Shown one piece after another: positions 26,653 through 39,456 of a stretch of 64,000 bases of DNA. The notes under the pieces were generated by a model that saw only the letters and a list, made by a program, of their open reading frames with translations, was not told where the DNA came from and ran no database searches. The stretch lies in NCBI GenBank assembly GCA_005885515.1, contig VAWK01000019.1, positions 38,832-102,831 of the forward strand, given 5' to 3'. Within the stretch, counting starts at the first letter, position 1. Each line of letters begins with the position of its first letter. Both the position numbers and the translations under genes were made by a program. The DNA is from Actinomycetota bacterium (GTDB lineage Bacteria > Actinomycetota > Thermoleophilia > Solirubrobacterales > Solirubrobacteraceae).

Positions 26653-27752
26653 TGCAGGCGGTGATCCTGGTGGGCGGCGAGGGCACCCGCCTGCGCCCGC
26701 TGACTTCGACCGTGCCCAAGCCGGTGGTGCCGCTGGTCGACCGGCCGTTGATCTCGTTCATGCTGGAGTGGCTGCGCGGGCACGGGGTCGACGATGTGAT
26801 CATGTCGTGCGGCTTTCTGGCCAGCGGCGTGCGCAACGTGCTCGGCGACGGATCCGGGCTGGGCATGCGCCTGCGCTTCGTCGAGGAGCCCAACGCGCGC
26901 GGCACCGCGGGCGCGCTGAAGTTCGCCGAGTCGCTGCTCGACGAGCGCTTCGTGATGCTCAACGGCGACATCCTCACCGACCTCGACCTGTCGGCGCAGA
27001 TCGCCCAGCACGAGGCGACCGGCGCCAAGGCCACGCTGGCGCTGGTGCCGGTGGCCGACCCCAGCTCCTATGGGCTCGTGCACCTGAAGGACGACCGCTC
27101 GGTGCGGGACTTCGTGGAGAAGCCGAGCGCGGATGCGATCGACACGAACCTGATCAGCGCCGGCGCGTACGTGCTCGAGCGCGAGGTGCTCGAGCTGGTG
27201 CCCGCCAAGCGCAACGTCTCGATCGAGCGCGAGGTGTGGCCGCTGCTGGTCGGCGAGGGCCTGTACGGGTTCCCGTCGCAGAGCTACTGGCTGGACATCG
27301 GCTCGCCCCAGCGCTACCTGCAGGGCACGTTCGACATCATCGAGGGCAACGTCCGCTCGCCGGTCAGCGAGCGGATGGGCAGCGACTGGCTGGCGGTGGA
27401 CGAGGGCGCGGAGGTGAAAGGAAGGGTGATCCCTCCGGCCGTGATCGAGCGCGGCGTGCGCGTCGGCGACGGCGCGCACGTGGGCAGTCTGGTGGTGCTC
27501 GCGGAAGACGTCTCGGTGGGCCCGTCCTGCACCGTCGAGCGGGCGGTGATCCTCAACGGGAGCGAGATCGAGGAGGGCTGCGCGCTGCGCGACTGCATCG
27601 TGGCGGCCGGCTGCCGCGTCGGCCCGCGCACCAGGATCAGCGACGGCGCGGTGCTCGGCGAGGGCGTCACGATCGGCGCTGACAACGTGATCGCCGGCGG
27701 GGCGCGTATCTTCCCCGGGGTCGTGCTGCCCGACGGCGCGATCGAGTTCTAG
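26652..27752 (+). CDS. Sugar-phosphate nucleotidyltransferase with left-handed beta-helix (mannose-1-phosphate guanylyltransferase-like)
   Basis: Makes an NDP-sugar from a sugar-1-phosphate and NTP. The N-terminal Rossmann-like domain has the nucleotide loop LVGGEGTRLRPLTSTVPKPVVPL, EEPNARGTAGALKFAE, and metal-binding LNGDILTDLD. The C-terminal part (from about residue 255) is a hexapeptide beta-helix (GERVRVGDGAHVGSLVVL-type repeats). GDP-mannose synthesis is the best guess given the neighbouring phosphomannose isomerase and the mannosyltransferase-like gene at 11-12.7 kb, but the sugar and base cannot be read from sequence alone. A related second copy is at 30492. Confidence 0.85.
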   Translation: MQAVILVGGEGTRLRPLTSTVPKPVVPLVDRPLISFMLEWLRGHGVDDVIMSCGFLASGVRNVLGDGSGLGMRLRFVEEPNARGTAGALKFAESLLDERFVMLNGDILTDLDLSAQIAQHEATGAKATLALVPVADPSSYGLVHLKDDRSVRDFVEKPSADAIDTNLISAGAYVLEREVLELVPAKRNVSIEREVWPLLVGEGLYGFPSQSYWLDIGSPQRYLQGTFDIIEGNVRSPVSERMGSDWLAVDEGAEVKGRVIPPAVIERGVRVGDGAHVGSLVVLAEDVSVGPSCTVERAVILNGSEIEEGCALRDCIVAAGCRVGPRTRISDGAVLGEGVTIGADNVIAGGARIFPGVVLPDGAIEF

Positions 27753-27800
27753 GGAGCTTTACGATCTGGAATCCATCGTCCGACTCCAGGAGAGCAGCAG

Positions 27801-28883
27801 ATGAGTGAAGGGCCCCTCACCGCCCGGCCGGGCGCGGAGACGCTGTCGCGAGCGGAGATCGCCAAGGTCGATAGCTCCGACCAGCTCAGCGACGTGCTCG
27901 CGCTGCCCGAGCACCTGCGCGATGCCCTGTGGCGCGTGGAGTCGGCGATCATGCAGGACTGGGACACCTCCGCCGGGCTGGTCGTGGCCGGCATGGGCGG
28001 ATCCGCGATCGGCGGCGCGCTGGCGCGGGCGGCGCTCGGCGATCACGCCTCGCGGCCGATCTTCGTGACCCGCGCCTACGGGCTGCCGCCGTGGACCACG
28101 CCGGACACGATGGTGCTGTGCGCCAGCTACTCGGGCAACACCGAGGAGACGCTCGCCTGCTATGAGTCCGCCGGCGCGCTCGGCGCCAGGCGCACGGTCG
28201 TGACGACCGGCGGCCAGCTGGCGGAGATGGCCCGCGCCGACGGCGTGCCGGTGATACCGCTGCCGGGCGGCTTCCAGCCGCGCGCGGCGGTGGCGTACAT
28301 GACCGTGGCCGCGCTGGAGGTGGCGGCGCTGTGCGGCGCGGGACCGCGGCTGACCTCGGAGATCGACGTGGCCGCATCCCACACCGAGCACCTGGTCGCC
28401 GAGTGGGGCCCGGATGCGGCCCAGGACTCCCTGGCCAAGCAGCTCGCCCGTACCCTCTTCGGCACCACGCCGGTGATTGCGGGCGCCGGCCTGACCACGC
28501 CGATCGCCTATCGCTGGAAGACGCAGATCAACGAGAACGCCAAGCAGCCCTGCTTCTTCAACGAACTGCCCGAGCTCGATCACAACGAAATCGAGGGCTG
28601 GGAGGGCGCGCCGGACGTGGGGCGCTTCTCGGCCGTGTTTCTCGACGACTCCGATGCGCATCCGCGCGTCAAGGCGCGCATGGAGCTGACCGAGCGCAAG
28701 ATCGCCGGCAGCGCCGCGGCCAGCTTCCGCCTGGAGACGCGCGGGCAGACCTCGATCGAGCGCGTGATCTCGCTGGTGCTGCTCGGCGATCTCGTCTCGA
28801 TCTACCTGGCCACGCTGCGCGGCGTGGACCCAGGCCCAGTGCGCGCGCTGGAGGAGCTCAAGCAGGCGCTCGCGCGCCATTGA
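27801..28883 (+). CDS. Bifunctional phosphoglucose/phosphomannose isomerase
   Basis: SIS-domain enzyme interconverting fructose-6-P with glucose-6-P or mannose-6-P. The 360-residue product shows GMGGSAIGGALARAAL, CASYSGNTEETLACYE (phosphate-binding Ser/Thr), GGFQPRAAVAYM, and a C-terminal second SIS half with WKTQINENAKQPCFFNELPELDHNEIEGW, the conserved catalytic region of the archaeal/actinobacterial type. An AGGAGAGCAGCAG leader precedes the ATG. It provides mannose-6-P for the adjacent nucleotidyltransferase. A phosphomannomutase is not in the window. Confidence 0.9.
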   Translation: MSEGPLTARPGAETLSRAEIAKVDSSDQLSDVLALPEHLRDALWRVESAIMQDWDTSAGLVVAGMGGSAIGGALARAALGDHASRPIFVTRAYGLPPWTTPDTMVLCASYSGNTEETLACYESAGALGARRTVVTTGGQLAEMARADGVPVIPLPGGFQPRAAVAYMTVAALEVAALCGAGPRLTSEIDVAASHTEHLVAEWGPDAAQDSLAKQLARTLFGTTPVIAGAGLTTPIAYRWKTQINENAKQPCFFNELPELDHNEIEGWEGAPDVGRFSAVFLDDSDAHPRVKARMELTERKIAGSAAASFRLETRGQTSIERVISLVLLGDLVSIYLATLRGVDPGPVRALEELKQALARH

Positions 28884-28979
28884 GCATCTCCGCGCCGCGC
28901 CCGGCGCCGGCCGCGCCCGGCGCCGCCCCCGCCCAGGACGCGGTCGAGCGGCCAGCCGCCCCACTACCATAAGGACGCC

Positions 28980-30458
<1,479 letters not shown>

Positions 30459-30491
30459 GCGGCCGCTGGCGGGCGCGCCGCTCACCGCGCG

Positions 30492-31496
30492 ATGAGGACG
30501 ATGGTGCTCGCCGCGGGCCTGGGCACGCGGCTGCGTCCGCTGACCTATCAGATCACCAAGCCGATGGTGCCGGTGCTGGACCGGCCGGTGATGGAGCACA
30601 TCCTCGACCTGCTCGCCCGACACTCCTTCGAGCAGGTGATCGCCAACCTGCACTACTTCCCCGACAGCATCCGCGAGTACTTCGGCCCGCGCATCTCCTA
30701 CCACTACGAGCCCGAGCTGCTCGGCACCGCCGGGGGGGTGCGGGCATGCGCGGACTTCCTCGGCGATCAGTCCTTCCTGGTGATCTCCGGCGACGCGCTG
30801 ACCGACATCGACCTGGCGGCCATGGCCGCCGCGCACGCGCGGGCGGGCGGGATCGCCACGCTGGCGGTCAAGCAGGTGCTCGACACGCGCGAGTACGGCG
30901 TCGTGCTGCACGATCGCGACGGACGCGTGACCGGCTTCCAGGAGAAGCCGGACCCCCAGGAGGCGCTGTCGGAGCTGGGCAACTGCGGCATCTACATGTT
31001 CGAGCCCGAGATCTTCGATTACTTCCCCGAGCGCCCGTTCGTGGACTGGGCCCAGGACGTGTTCCCGACCCTGCTGGCGGGCGACGTGCCGTTCCACATC
31101 CACGAGCTGCGCGAGTACTGGAACGACATCGGCTCGCTGTCCGAGCTGCGCCGGGGCACGTTCGATGCGCTGCACGGCGACCTGCAGCTGCAGGTCGAGG
31201 GGCGCGAGCTGCGCCCGGGCGTGACGGTGGCCGACGGCGTGCCGCTGCGCACGGACACCGACGTCGAGGGCGCCGCCTGGATCGGCCGCGAGGTGCGCAT
31301 CGGGGCGGGCGTGCGCCTGACGGGCCCGGTCGTGCTCGGCGACGGCGCGCGCGTCGGCGACGGGGCGCAGCTGCGCGAGAGCATCGTCCTCCCGGGAACC
31401 GAGATCGCGGCCGGGTCGATCCTGATCGGCGCGATCGCCGGGCAGGGCGACATCCTCGCCAGCTTGCGCCGGCGCGGCGCTCAGACGGTCTCGTAG
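30492..31496 (+). CDS. Sugar-phosphate nucleotidyltransferase (second copy)
   Basis: NDP-sugar pyrophosphorylase of 334 residues: LAAGLGTRLRPLTYQITKPMVPVLDRP is the nucleotide-binding loop, then ELLGTAGGVRACADFL and ISGDALTDIDLAAM with the metal Asp. A short hexapeptide-repeat tail follows (GAGVRLTGPVVLGDGARVGDGAQL). It is shorter than the copy at 26652 and differs in sequence, so the two probably make different donors or use different bases. It lies 33 bases after ahcY and its end overlaps the convergent ctaG-like gene by 16 bases. Confidence 0.85.
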   Translation: MRTMVLAAGLGTRLRPLTYQITKPMVPVLDRPVMEHILDLLARHSFEQVIANLHYFPDSIREYFGPRISYHYEPELLGTAGGVRACADFLGDQSFLVISGDALTDIDLAAMAAAHARAGGIATLAVKQVLDTREYGVVLHDRDGRVTGFQEKPDPQEALSELGNCGIYMFEPEIFDYFPERPFVDWAQDVFPTLLAGDVPFHIHELREYWNDIGSLSELRRGTFDALHGDLQLQVEGRELRPGVTVADGVPLRTDTDVEGAAWIGREVRIGAGVRLTGPVVLGDGARVGDGAQLRESIVLPGTEIAAGSILIGAIAGQGDILASLRRRGAQTVS

Positions 31497-32296
31497 CGCT
31501 CGCGCCGCTGCTGCTCGCGCTCGGACTCGGTCAGCGCGGCGATGAACAGGACGACCACCGCCGTGCCCATCACGAGCGACTGCTCGACGGCCATGATCAG
31601 CCCGGCGACCGCCTGGTCATCGCCGGCCGAGAGGCCCCACACGCGCGCGTGATGGACGTAGTAGGGGTACAGCGCCTTCGGCGCGAACGCCAGCCCCATG
31701 CCGAGCGCGCCGACGAACAGCTTGGTGGCGGCCATGTACACCACGGGGCCCAGGCCCGGCAGGCGCAGCCGCGCGCGGATGGGGGACAGCAGATGCCACC
31801 AGTACAGCGAGCCGGCGAGCAAGAAGCTCGCGTGCTCGAGCACGTGCACGGCTGGCCGGCGCAGCGCCTGGTCGTAGGCCGCCGGCACGTGCCAGGCCCA
31901 CACCACGGCGACATACAGCAGCACCGCGAACGCGGGCGCGGCGAGCAGCCCGGCGCGCCCCTCGAGCTTGCGCACCGCTCTCGTGAGCGGCCGCAGCAGC
32001 ACCCGCGTGAAGCCCAGGATCGCCAGTATCGGCGCCAGGTCGAGCAGCAGCACGTGCTGGAGCATGTGCATCGAGAACAGCTGCTCGGCGAGCGAGTCCA
32101 GCGGCGAGCAGAGCGCGATCAGCACGCACAGCAGCGAGCCCGCAAAGCAGCACAGGCGCCACACGGGGGCATCGGCGGCCCGCCGCGCGGCCGCCTGCGC
32201 GCGCACCCGCCGCCAGCGGCGCACGTAGATGCCGCCGATCGCCGCCACGGCGACGATCACTGGGGGGCTGAACGGCCAGGAGAGATTTGGCCCCAT
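31481..32296 (-). CDS. ctaG: Cytochrome c oxidase assembly protein CtaG (caa3 type)
   Basis: Membrane protein needed to build the copper-containing caa3 oxidase. The 271-residue product has about seven helices. Conserved residues cluster as SPLDSLAEQLFSMHMLQHVLLLDLAPI, the His-rich signature of this family, and further histidines appear at AWHVPAAYDQALRRPAVHVLEHASF. It starts with a short membrane-proximal segment and ends with a charged tail. It is divergent from hpf with about 55 bases between starts. No oxidase subunit genes are in the window, so its target lies elsewhere. Confidence 0.88.
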   Translation of the reverse strand: MGPNLSWPFSPPVIVAVAAIGGIYVRRWRRVRAQAAARRAADAPVWRLCCFAGSLLCVLIALCSPLDSLAEQLFSMHMLQHVLLLDLAPILAILGFTRVLLRPLTRAVRKLEGRAGLLAAPAFAVLLYVAVVWAWHVPAAYDQALRRPAVHVLEHASFLLAGSLYWWHLLSPIRARLRLPGLGPVVYMAATKLFVGALGMGLAFAPKALYPYYVHHARVWGLSAGDDQAVAGLIMAVEQSLVMGTAVVVLFIAALTESEREQQRRERYETV

Positions 32297-32351
32297 CCAC
32301 GCCAGAGCGTAGACTCCGAACAGCTACATCTTCCACAGAAGGGAGCCTGTG

Positions 32352-32729
32352 ATGCAGATCGCGATCAAGGGTCGCAACCTTCCCGTCACGGATGAGATCC
32401 GCAAGCACGCCGAGCGGCGTCTGGGCAAGGTCGACCGGCAGGTCTCCGAGCTCGCCCGCCTGGAGATCGAGATCTACCGCGAGCGCAACCCGCGCGTGGC
32501 CGACTGTCACGTCGCCGAGGCCACCTTGTACTTGAAGGGGGTAACGCTGCGCGCGCGCGACGCCTCGCCCGAGATCCTGCATTCGCTGAACCTGGTCACG
32601 GACGAGCTGGCGCGCCAGGTCAAGCGCCACCGCGACAAGCGGCGCCACCGCCGCGAGGCCCACGCCGCCGCGAGCGACCGCCGCTCCAGCGGCTCGCAGG
32701 CCCAGGTCGCCTCGCAGCCCACGATCTGA
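32352..32729 (+). CDS. hpf: Ribosome hibernation promoting factor (short HPF/RaiA type)
   Basis: Binds the 30S decoding region to shut down ribosomes in stationary phase. The N-terminal ribosome-binding domain is complete: MQIAIKGRNLPVTDEIRKHAERRLGKVDRQV, CHVAEATLYLKGVTLRARD and LNLVTDELARQVKRHRDKRRHRRE. The C-terminal dimerisation domain of long HPF is absent and is replaced by a Ser/Gln/Ala tail, so 100S formation by this protein alone is doubtful. GTG at 32349 or ATG at 32352 may start translation after AAGGGAG. Gram-positive genomes often have hpf followed by secA and prfB, and here a secreted hydrolase gene lies between them. Confidence 0.88.
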   Translation: MQIAIKGRNLPVTDEIRKHAERRLGKVDRQVSELARLEIEIYRERNPRVADCHVAEATLYLKGVTLRARDASPEILHSLNLVTDELARQVKRHRDKRRHRREAHAAASDRRSSGSQAQVASQPTI

Positions 32730-32930
32730 GCGGCTGCCGCTCGGCCGCGGGCAGGCGCAACGCGTCTCGCGGCGGGCGCTCCGCCCGGCGGCGCGCCTCG
32801 CGCGGCTAGCCGCAAGTCGTCTCGCAGGCGACGCCCGCGCCGGCGGCGCGCTCGCTTACGCGCGCCCGCAGCCCGCGAGACGGGCGGGCGCGCGGGCACC
32901 GACCCCGTCACGGCCTTCCTTGCCGTTACA

Positions 32931-32966
32931 CCAAAAAATCTCGTGTTTTTGGCACAAGCCGAGATT
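32931..32966 (+). promoter_or_regulatory. Overlapping inverted repeats and possible promoter before the secreted hydrolase
   Basis: In a 300-base gap (32730-33031) that is otherwise GC-rich and featureless, an AT-rich island contains two mutually exclusive hairpins. One is CCAAAAA / TTTTTGG (32931-32937 with 32946-32952). The other is AATCTCG / CGAGATT (32937-32943 with 32960-32966). TTGGCA at 32949 and TGATAG about 18 bases later could be -35 and -10 elements. Either a regulated promoter/operator or an RNA switch is possible. Confidence 0.45.
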
Positions 32967-33031
32967 CTGTTCTGATAGCTTCGATCGCCTGGACGCGAAC
33001 ACCGGTCACTCGGCCGGGGGGAGGATGGGAG

Positions 33032-35335
33032 ATGAGCATCATCCGTTCACGGACTCCAAGCGGCTGGCGTGCCGCCGCGGTCGCCGCGCGCCTGTGCGCA
33101 GCGCTGGCCGCGCTGCTGTGTGCGGCGCTCGCGCTGCCCGGTGCGGCGCTCGCGGCACCGTCCTCGCTGCCGGCGAAACTGGGGACCGCGCCGCAGCCGG
33201 GCCCGCCGATCCTCTACCAGCCGCCCGCGAGCGCCCCCGCGCTTGAAAACGCGCCCGGCTCGATCTGGCACGCCGCGCCGATCCTCGTCTCCGGCGCAAG
33301 CGCCTACCGCGGCGGCGGCGAGTTCGTCTACCAGGGCTACGTGTACGACGACCACGGCGCCAAGCTGGTCGCGGACCGGACCAACCCAATGAACTCCCCG
33401 GGCGGCAACCCTTCCGGCGGCGATCTGTTCTCGGCGCCGGATGGCACCTACACCTACCCGACCGGGGCGGGCTATGACGAGAACGCCGCCAACCTGATCG
33501 AACTGCGCGTGCGCCCGACGAGCGAAGCGACCGCCTTCCGGATCACGCTCAACACGCTTGAAAACCCGAGCCTCGTCGCCACCGCGATCGCGATCGGCGG
33601 TACCGAAGGGCAGAGCCATCCGTTCCCGTTCGGCGCCAACGTCAGCGCGCCGGCGCAGCTGTTCCTCACGATCCACGGTGAAACGGCGGTGCTGACCGAT
33701 GCCGTCACCGGCGCCGTCGTGCCCGGTCCGGCGCCCAGCGTCAGCGTGGACCTCGTGCGGCACCAGATCACCGTGCTGGTGCCCCACAGCGAGTGGAACC
33801 CGGGCACCTCCGTCGTGCGCCTGGCCGCCGGCGTGGGCCTCTGGAACACGGCCGCCGGCCGCTACCTGCTGCCGCGCGCCGAGGCCAACGAAACCGAACC
33901 CGGCGGGGCCGGGGAAGACCCCAACCCGCCCGCCTTCTTCGACGTGGCCTTCCGCTTTAACGCGCAGGAGCCGGTGCCGGGGACGCCCGGCCCCGAAACA
34001 AGCAGCGACCCCGCCTGGTGGCGTGAGCAGGCGCAGTCGCATGCGCTTCAGGCCGGCGACATCAGCCGCTTCCACGCCGAAGTCGACTTCTCAAAGCTCG
34101 CCAAACACGTCAACACCGACATGCCCGGCGAAGCCACCGGCGTGCCCCAGAGCGGCGTGTTCGACCGCATCCTCGCCTCGCACTTCTTCGAAGGCCAGGG
34201 CGCCGACTACGCCACGGGCGGCTGCGGCAAAGCGTCCGGGTGCAGCGGCGAGATGCGCGGCCAGCTGCAGCCGTATGCGATCTACGTGCCGCGCGGCCCC
34301 GTGCCGGCGGCCGGCTGGGGCCTGACCCTGCTGCTGCACTCGCTGTCGGCCAACTACACCCAGTTCGAGGGCACGCACAACCAGTCGCAGTTCGCCAATC
34401 GCGGGTCGGGCTCGATCGTGATCACGCCGTCCGGACGCGGGCCCGACGGCTGGTACTACGACCACGCCGGCGCCAACACGTTCGAAACGTGGGCCGACGT
34501 CGCGGCCCACTACAAGCTCAATCCCTCCTTGACCGATATCGCCGGCTACTCGATGGGCGGCTACGGCACGTACAAGTTCTCGACCCAGTTCCCCGACCTG
34601 TTCGCCAAGGCTCAGCCCACGGTCGGCCCACCCGCGCTGGGCATCTGGGTGCCCCCCGCCGAACCGACCGGCGGCGAGCAGACGCTGACGCAGCGCATGC
34701 TGGCCTCCGTGCGCAACATCCCGTTCCTCATCTGGGATGAGACCAGCGACGAGCTCGTGCCGATCGCCGGCGTGCGCGAACAGGTGAAAAAGTTCGACTC
34801 GCTCGGCTACCGCTACGAATTCGACGAATTCCACGTCGGCGACCACCTCGCACTCGCCATCAACGACGAATTCAAACCGGCGGCAGAATTCCTCGACACG
34901 GCCACCGTGCAGCCGAACCCGCCGCACGTCAGCTACACCTACAACCCGACGATGGACTTCCAGGCCGACGGGACCACCGCGGGGCACGCCTACTGGCTCT
35001 ACGGCGTGGAACTGCGCGACTCGAGCGGCACCGCCCCGCTGGGCACGATCGACGTGCGCTCGGAGGGCTTTGGCGTCGGCGACCCGCCGGCGTCGGCGAC
35101 ACAGTTCGGCGCCGGCGTGCTCACCGGCGGGCAGCTCGGCGCGCTGCCCTTCACCAGCGAAAGCAAGACCTGGGGCGCCGCGCCCAAGACGCCCGCGAAG
35201 GACGCGCTGGACATACAGGCGACCAACGTCTCGCAGGTGACGATCGACGCCAAGCGGGCAAAGGTCGACTGCCGCGCCCAGCTGAAGGTCACGAGCGACG
35301 GGCCGCTGACGGTCAAGCTGGCCGACTGCGGCTAA
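33032..35335 (+). CDS. Secreted alpha/beta-hydrolase (esterase/peptidase-like) with N-terminal beta-sandwich domain
   Basis: A 767-residue exported protein. The signal peptide covers residues 1-42 (RLCAALAALLCAALALPGAALAAP). Residues about 65-330 form a beta-rich domain resembling glucodextranase/GDxG-type C-terminal sandwiches (GEFVYQGYVYDDHGAKLV). Residues about 395-640 are an alpha/beta hydrolase with nucleophile GYSMGGYGTYKF, a candidate Asp in WDETSDELVP and His in FHVGDHLAL. A C-terminal beta domain ends with an acidic, cysteine-containing segment. The substrate is unknown, and polyester or peptide bonds are possible. GAA codons and GAATTC-like sites are far more frequent than in neighbours, hinting at separate ancestry. 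Confidence 0.78.
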   Translation: MSIIRSRTPSGWRAAAVAARLCAALAALLCAALALPGAALAAPSSLPAKLGTAPQPGPPILYQPPASAPALENAPGSIWHAAPILVSGASAYRGGGEFVYQGYVYDDHGAKLVADRTNPMNSPGGNPSGGDLFSAPDGTYTYPTGAGYDENAANLIELRVRPTSEATAFRITLNTLENPSLVATAIAIGGTEGQSHPFPFGANVSAPAQLFLTIHGETAVLTDAVTGAVVPGPAPSVSVDLVRHQITVLVPHSEWNPGTSVVRLAAGVGLWNTAAGRYLLPRAEANETEPGGAGEDPNPPAFFDVAFRFNAQEPVPGTPGPETSSDPAWWREQAQSHALQAGDISRFHAEVDFSKLAKHVNTDMPGEATGVPQSGVFDRILASHFFEGQGADYATGGCGKASGCSGEMRGQLQPYAIYVPRGPVPAAGWGLTLLLHSLSANYTQFEGTHNQSQFANRGSGSIVITPSGRGPDGWYYDHAGANTFETWADVAAHYKLNPSLTDIAGYSMGGYGTYKFSTQFPDLFAKAQPTVGPPALGIWVPPAEPTGGEQTLTQRMLASVRNIPFLIWDETSDELVPIAGVREQVKKFDSLGYRYEFDEFHVGDHLALAINDEFKPAAEFLDTATVQPNPPHVSYTYNPTMDFQADGTTAGHAYWLYGVELRDSSGTAPLGTIDVRSEGFGVGDPPASATQFGAGVLTGGQLGALPFTSESKTWGAAPKTPAKDALDIQATNVSQVTIDAKRAKVDCRAQLKVTSDGPLTVKLADCG

Positions 35336-35433
35336 CGGTCGGCTGACGGCCGGACCCGACGGACCGGCGCGACGCGCGCTGGCGGCGCCCGCCTGCCGTC
35401 CGAGCCGGGCGGGGCGGTAGCTATGCTTTCCTC

Positions 35434-38301
<2,868 letters not shown>

Positions 38302-38331
38302 GCCGGCGCCTCGCGACCCGCTGATAGCGTG

Positions 38332-39454
38332 ATGGCGATGGCTGCGACCGCGCCGACCGAGCCCACGCCGCAACGCCTGGCGGCCATTCGCGAGCAGCTG
38401 CAGCTGCTCGCGGACTATCTTTGACCCGGCTGCACTGGGCGAGCGCGTGGCGGCGCTCGAGGCGCAGATGGGCACGACGGACTTCTGGAGCGACTCCGAG
38501 CGCGCCGCGATCGTGTCGGCCGAGCACGCTCGCGCGTCGCGGCGACTCGAGGCGTTCAGCGAGCTGCAGCGCGACGTCGATGACCTCGACGGGCTCGCGC
38601 AGATGGCGCTCGAGGAGCCGGCGCTGCAGCCGGAGGTGGACGAGCAGATCGCCGCGGTTGAGTCGCGCCTGGAGGCGCTTGAGGAGCAGCGGCTGTTCTC
38701 GGGCCGCTATGACGCGGGCGACGCGCTGGTGAGCGTCAACGCCGGCGCGGGGGGCACCGACGCGCAGGACTGGGCGGAGATGGTTCTGCGCATGGAGATG
38801 CGCTGGGCCGAACGCCGCGGCTTCGAGGTGCAGCTGCTGGAGGTGAGCCCCGGGGAGGAAGCGGGCATCAAGTCCGCCACCTTCCGCGCCTCCGGCGAGA
38901 ACGCCTACGGGCTGTTCGGTGCCGAGCGCGGCGTGCACCGGCTGGTGCGCCTGTCGCCCTTCGACTCGGCGCACCGCCGCCAGACCAGCTTCGCCGGCGT
39001 TGAGGTGGCACCGGTGGTCGAGGACGCGGGCGAGATCGAGATCGACGAGGACGACCTGCTGCTCGACACCTACCGCGCGTCAGGCGCCGGCGGGCAGCAC
39101 GTGAACAAGACCGACTCGGCCGTGCGCATCACGCACCGACCCACCGGCATCGTGGTGCAGTGCCAGAACGAGCGCTCCCAGTCCTCCAACCGCGCCACCG
39201 CGATGTCGATGCTGCGCGCCAGGCTGCTCGCGCTGCGCGAGCGCGAGCGCGAGGAGGAGATCGCGCGCGAGAAGGGTGAGGCGCAGGATGTCAACTTCGG
39301 CTCACAGATCCGCTCCTACGTGATGCACCCCTACACGATGGTCAAGGACCACCGCACCGGGGCTGAGGTGGGCGACGTCGAGCGCGTGCTGGGAGGCGAT
39401 CTGGACGGGTTCGTGCGCGCGTACCTGCTGCGCGCCGCGTCGCGGGGACGCTAG
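38332..39454 (+). CDS. prfB: Peptide chain release factor 2, with programmed +1 frameshift
   Basis: Reads UGA and UAA stops. The first 29-31 codons ([28 protein letters not shown]) end at an in-frame TGA at 38422. Reading continues in the +1 frame with [16 protein letters not shown]. The junction ACTATCTTTGACC is the classic RF2 autoregulatory shift CUU-UGA-C. Downstream are the stop-codon specificity region, GGQ loop [19 protein letters not shown] and C-terminal [19 protein letters not shown] at 38332 or 38338 are both possible starts. The ORF-track entry starting at 38447 misses the N-terminus. Confidence 0.93.
38413..38425 (+). other. Programmed frameshift site of prfB
   Basis: The heptamer CTTTGAC (38419-38425) places an early UGA in frame. 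When RF2 is scarce, the peptidyl-tRNA on CUU slips +1 and translation continues at GAC. The upstream Shine-Dalgarno-like AGGGGG of the E. coli site is not present; the nearest purine-rich stretch is GCGGAC. Confidence 0.88.
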
Positions 39455-39456
39455 CC

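Noticed and set aside
28884-28979. SAH riboswitch before ahcY
   Set aside because: The leader is only GC-rich repeats of CGCCG type; none of the conserved SAH aptamer blocks could be found.
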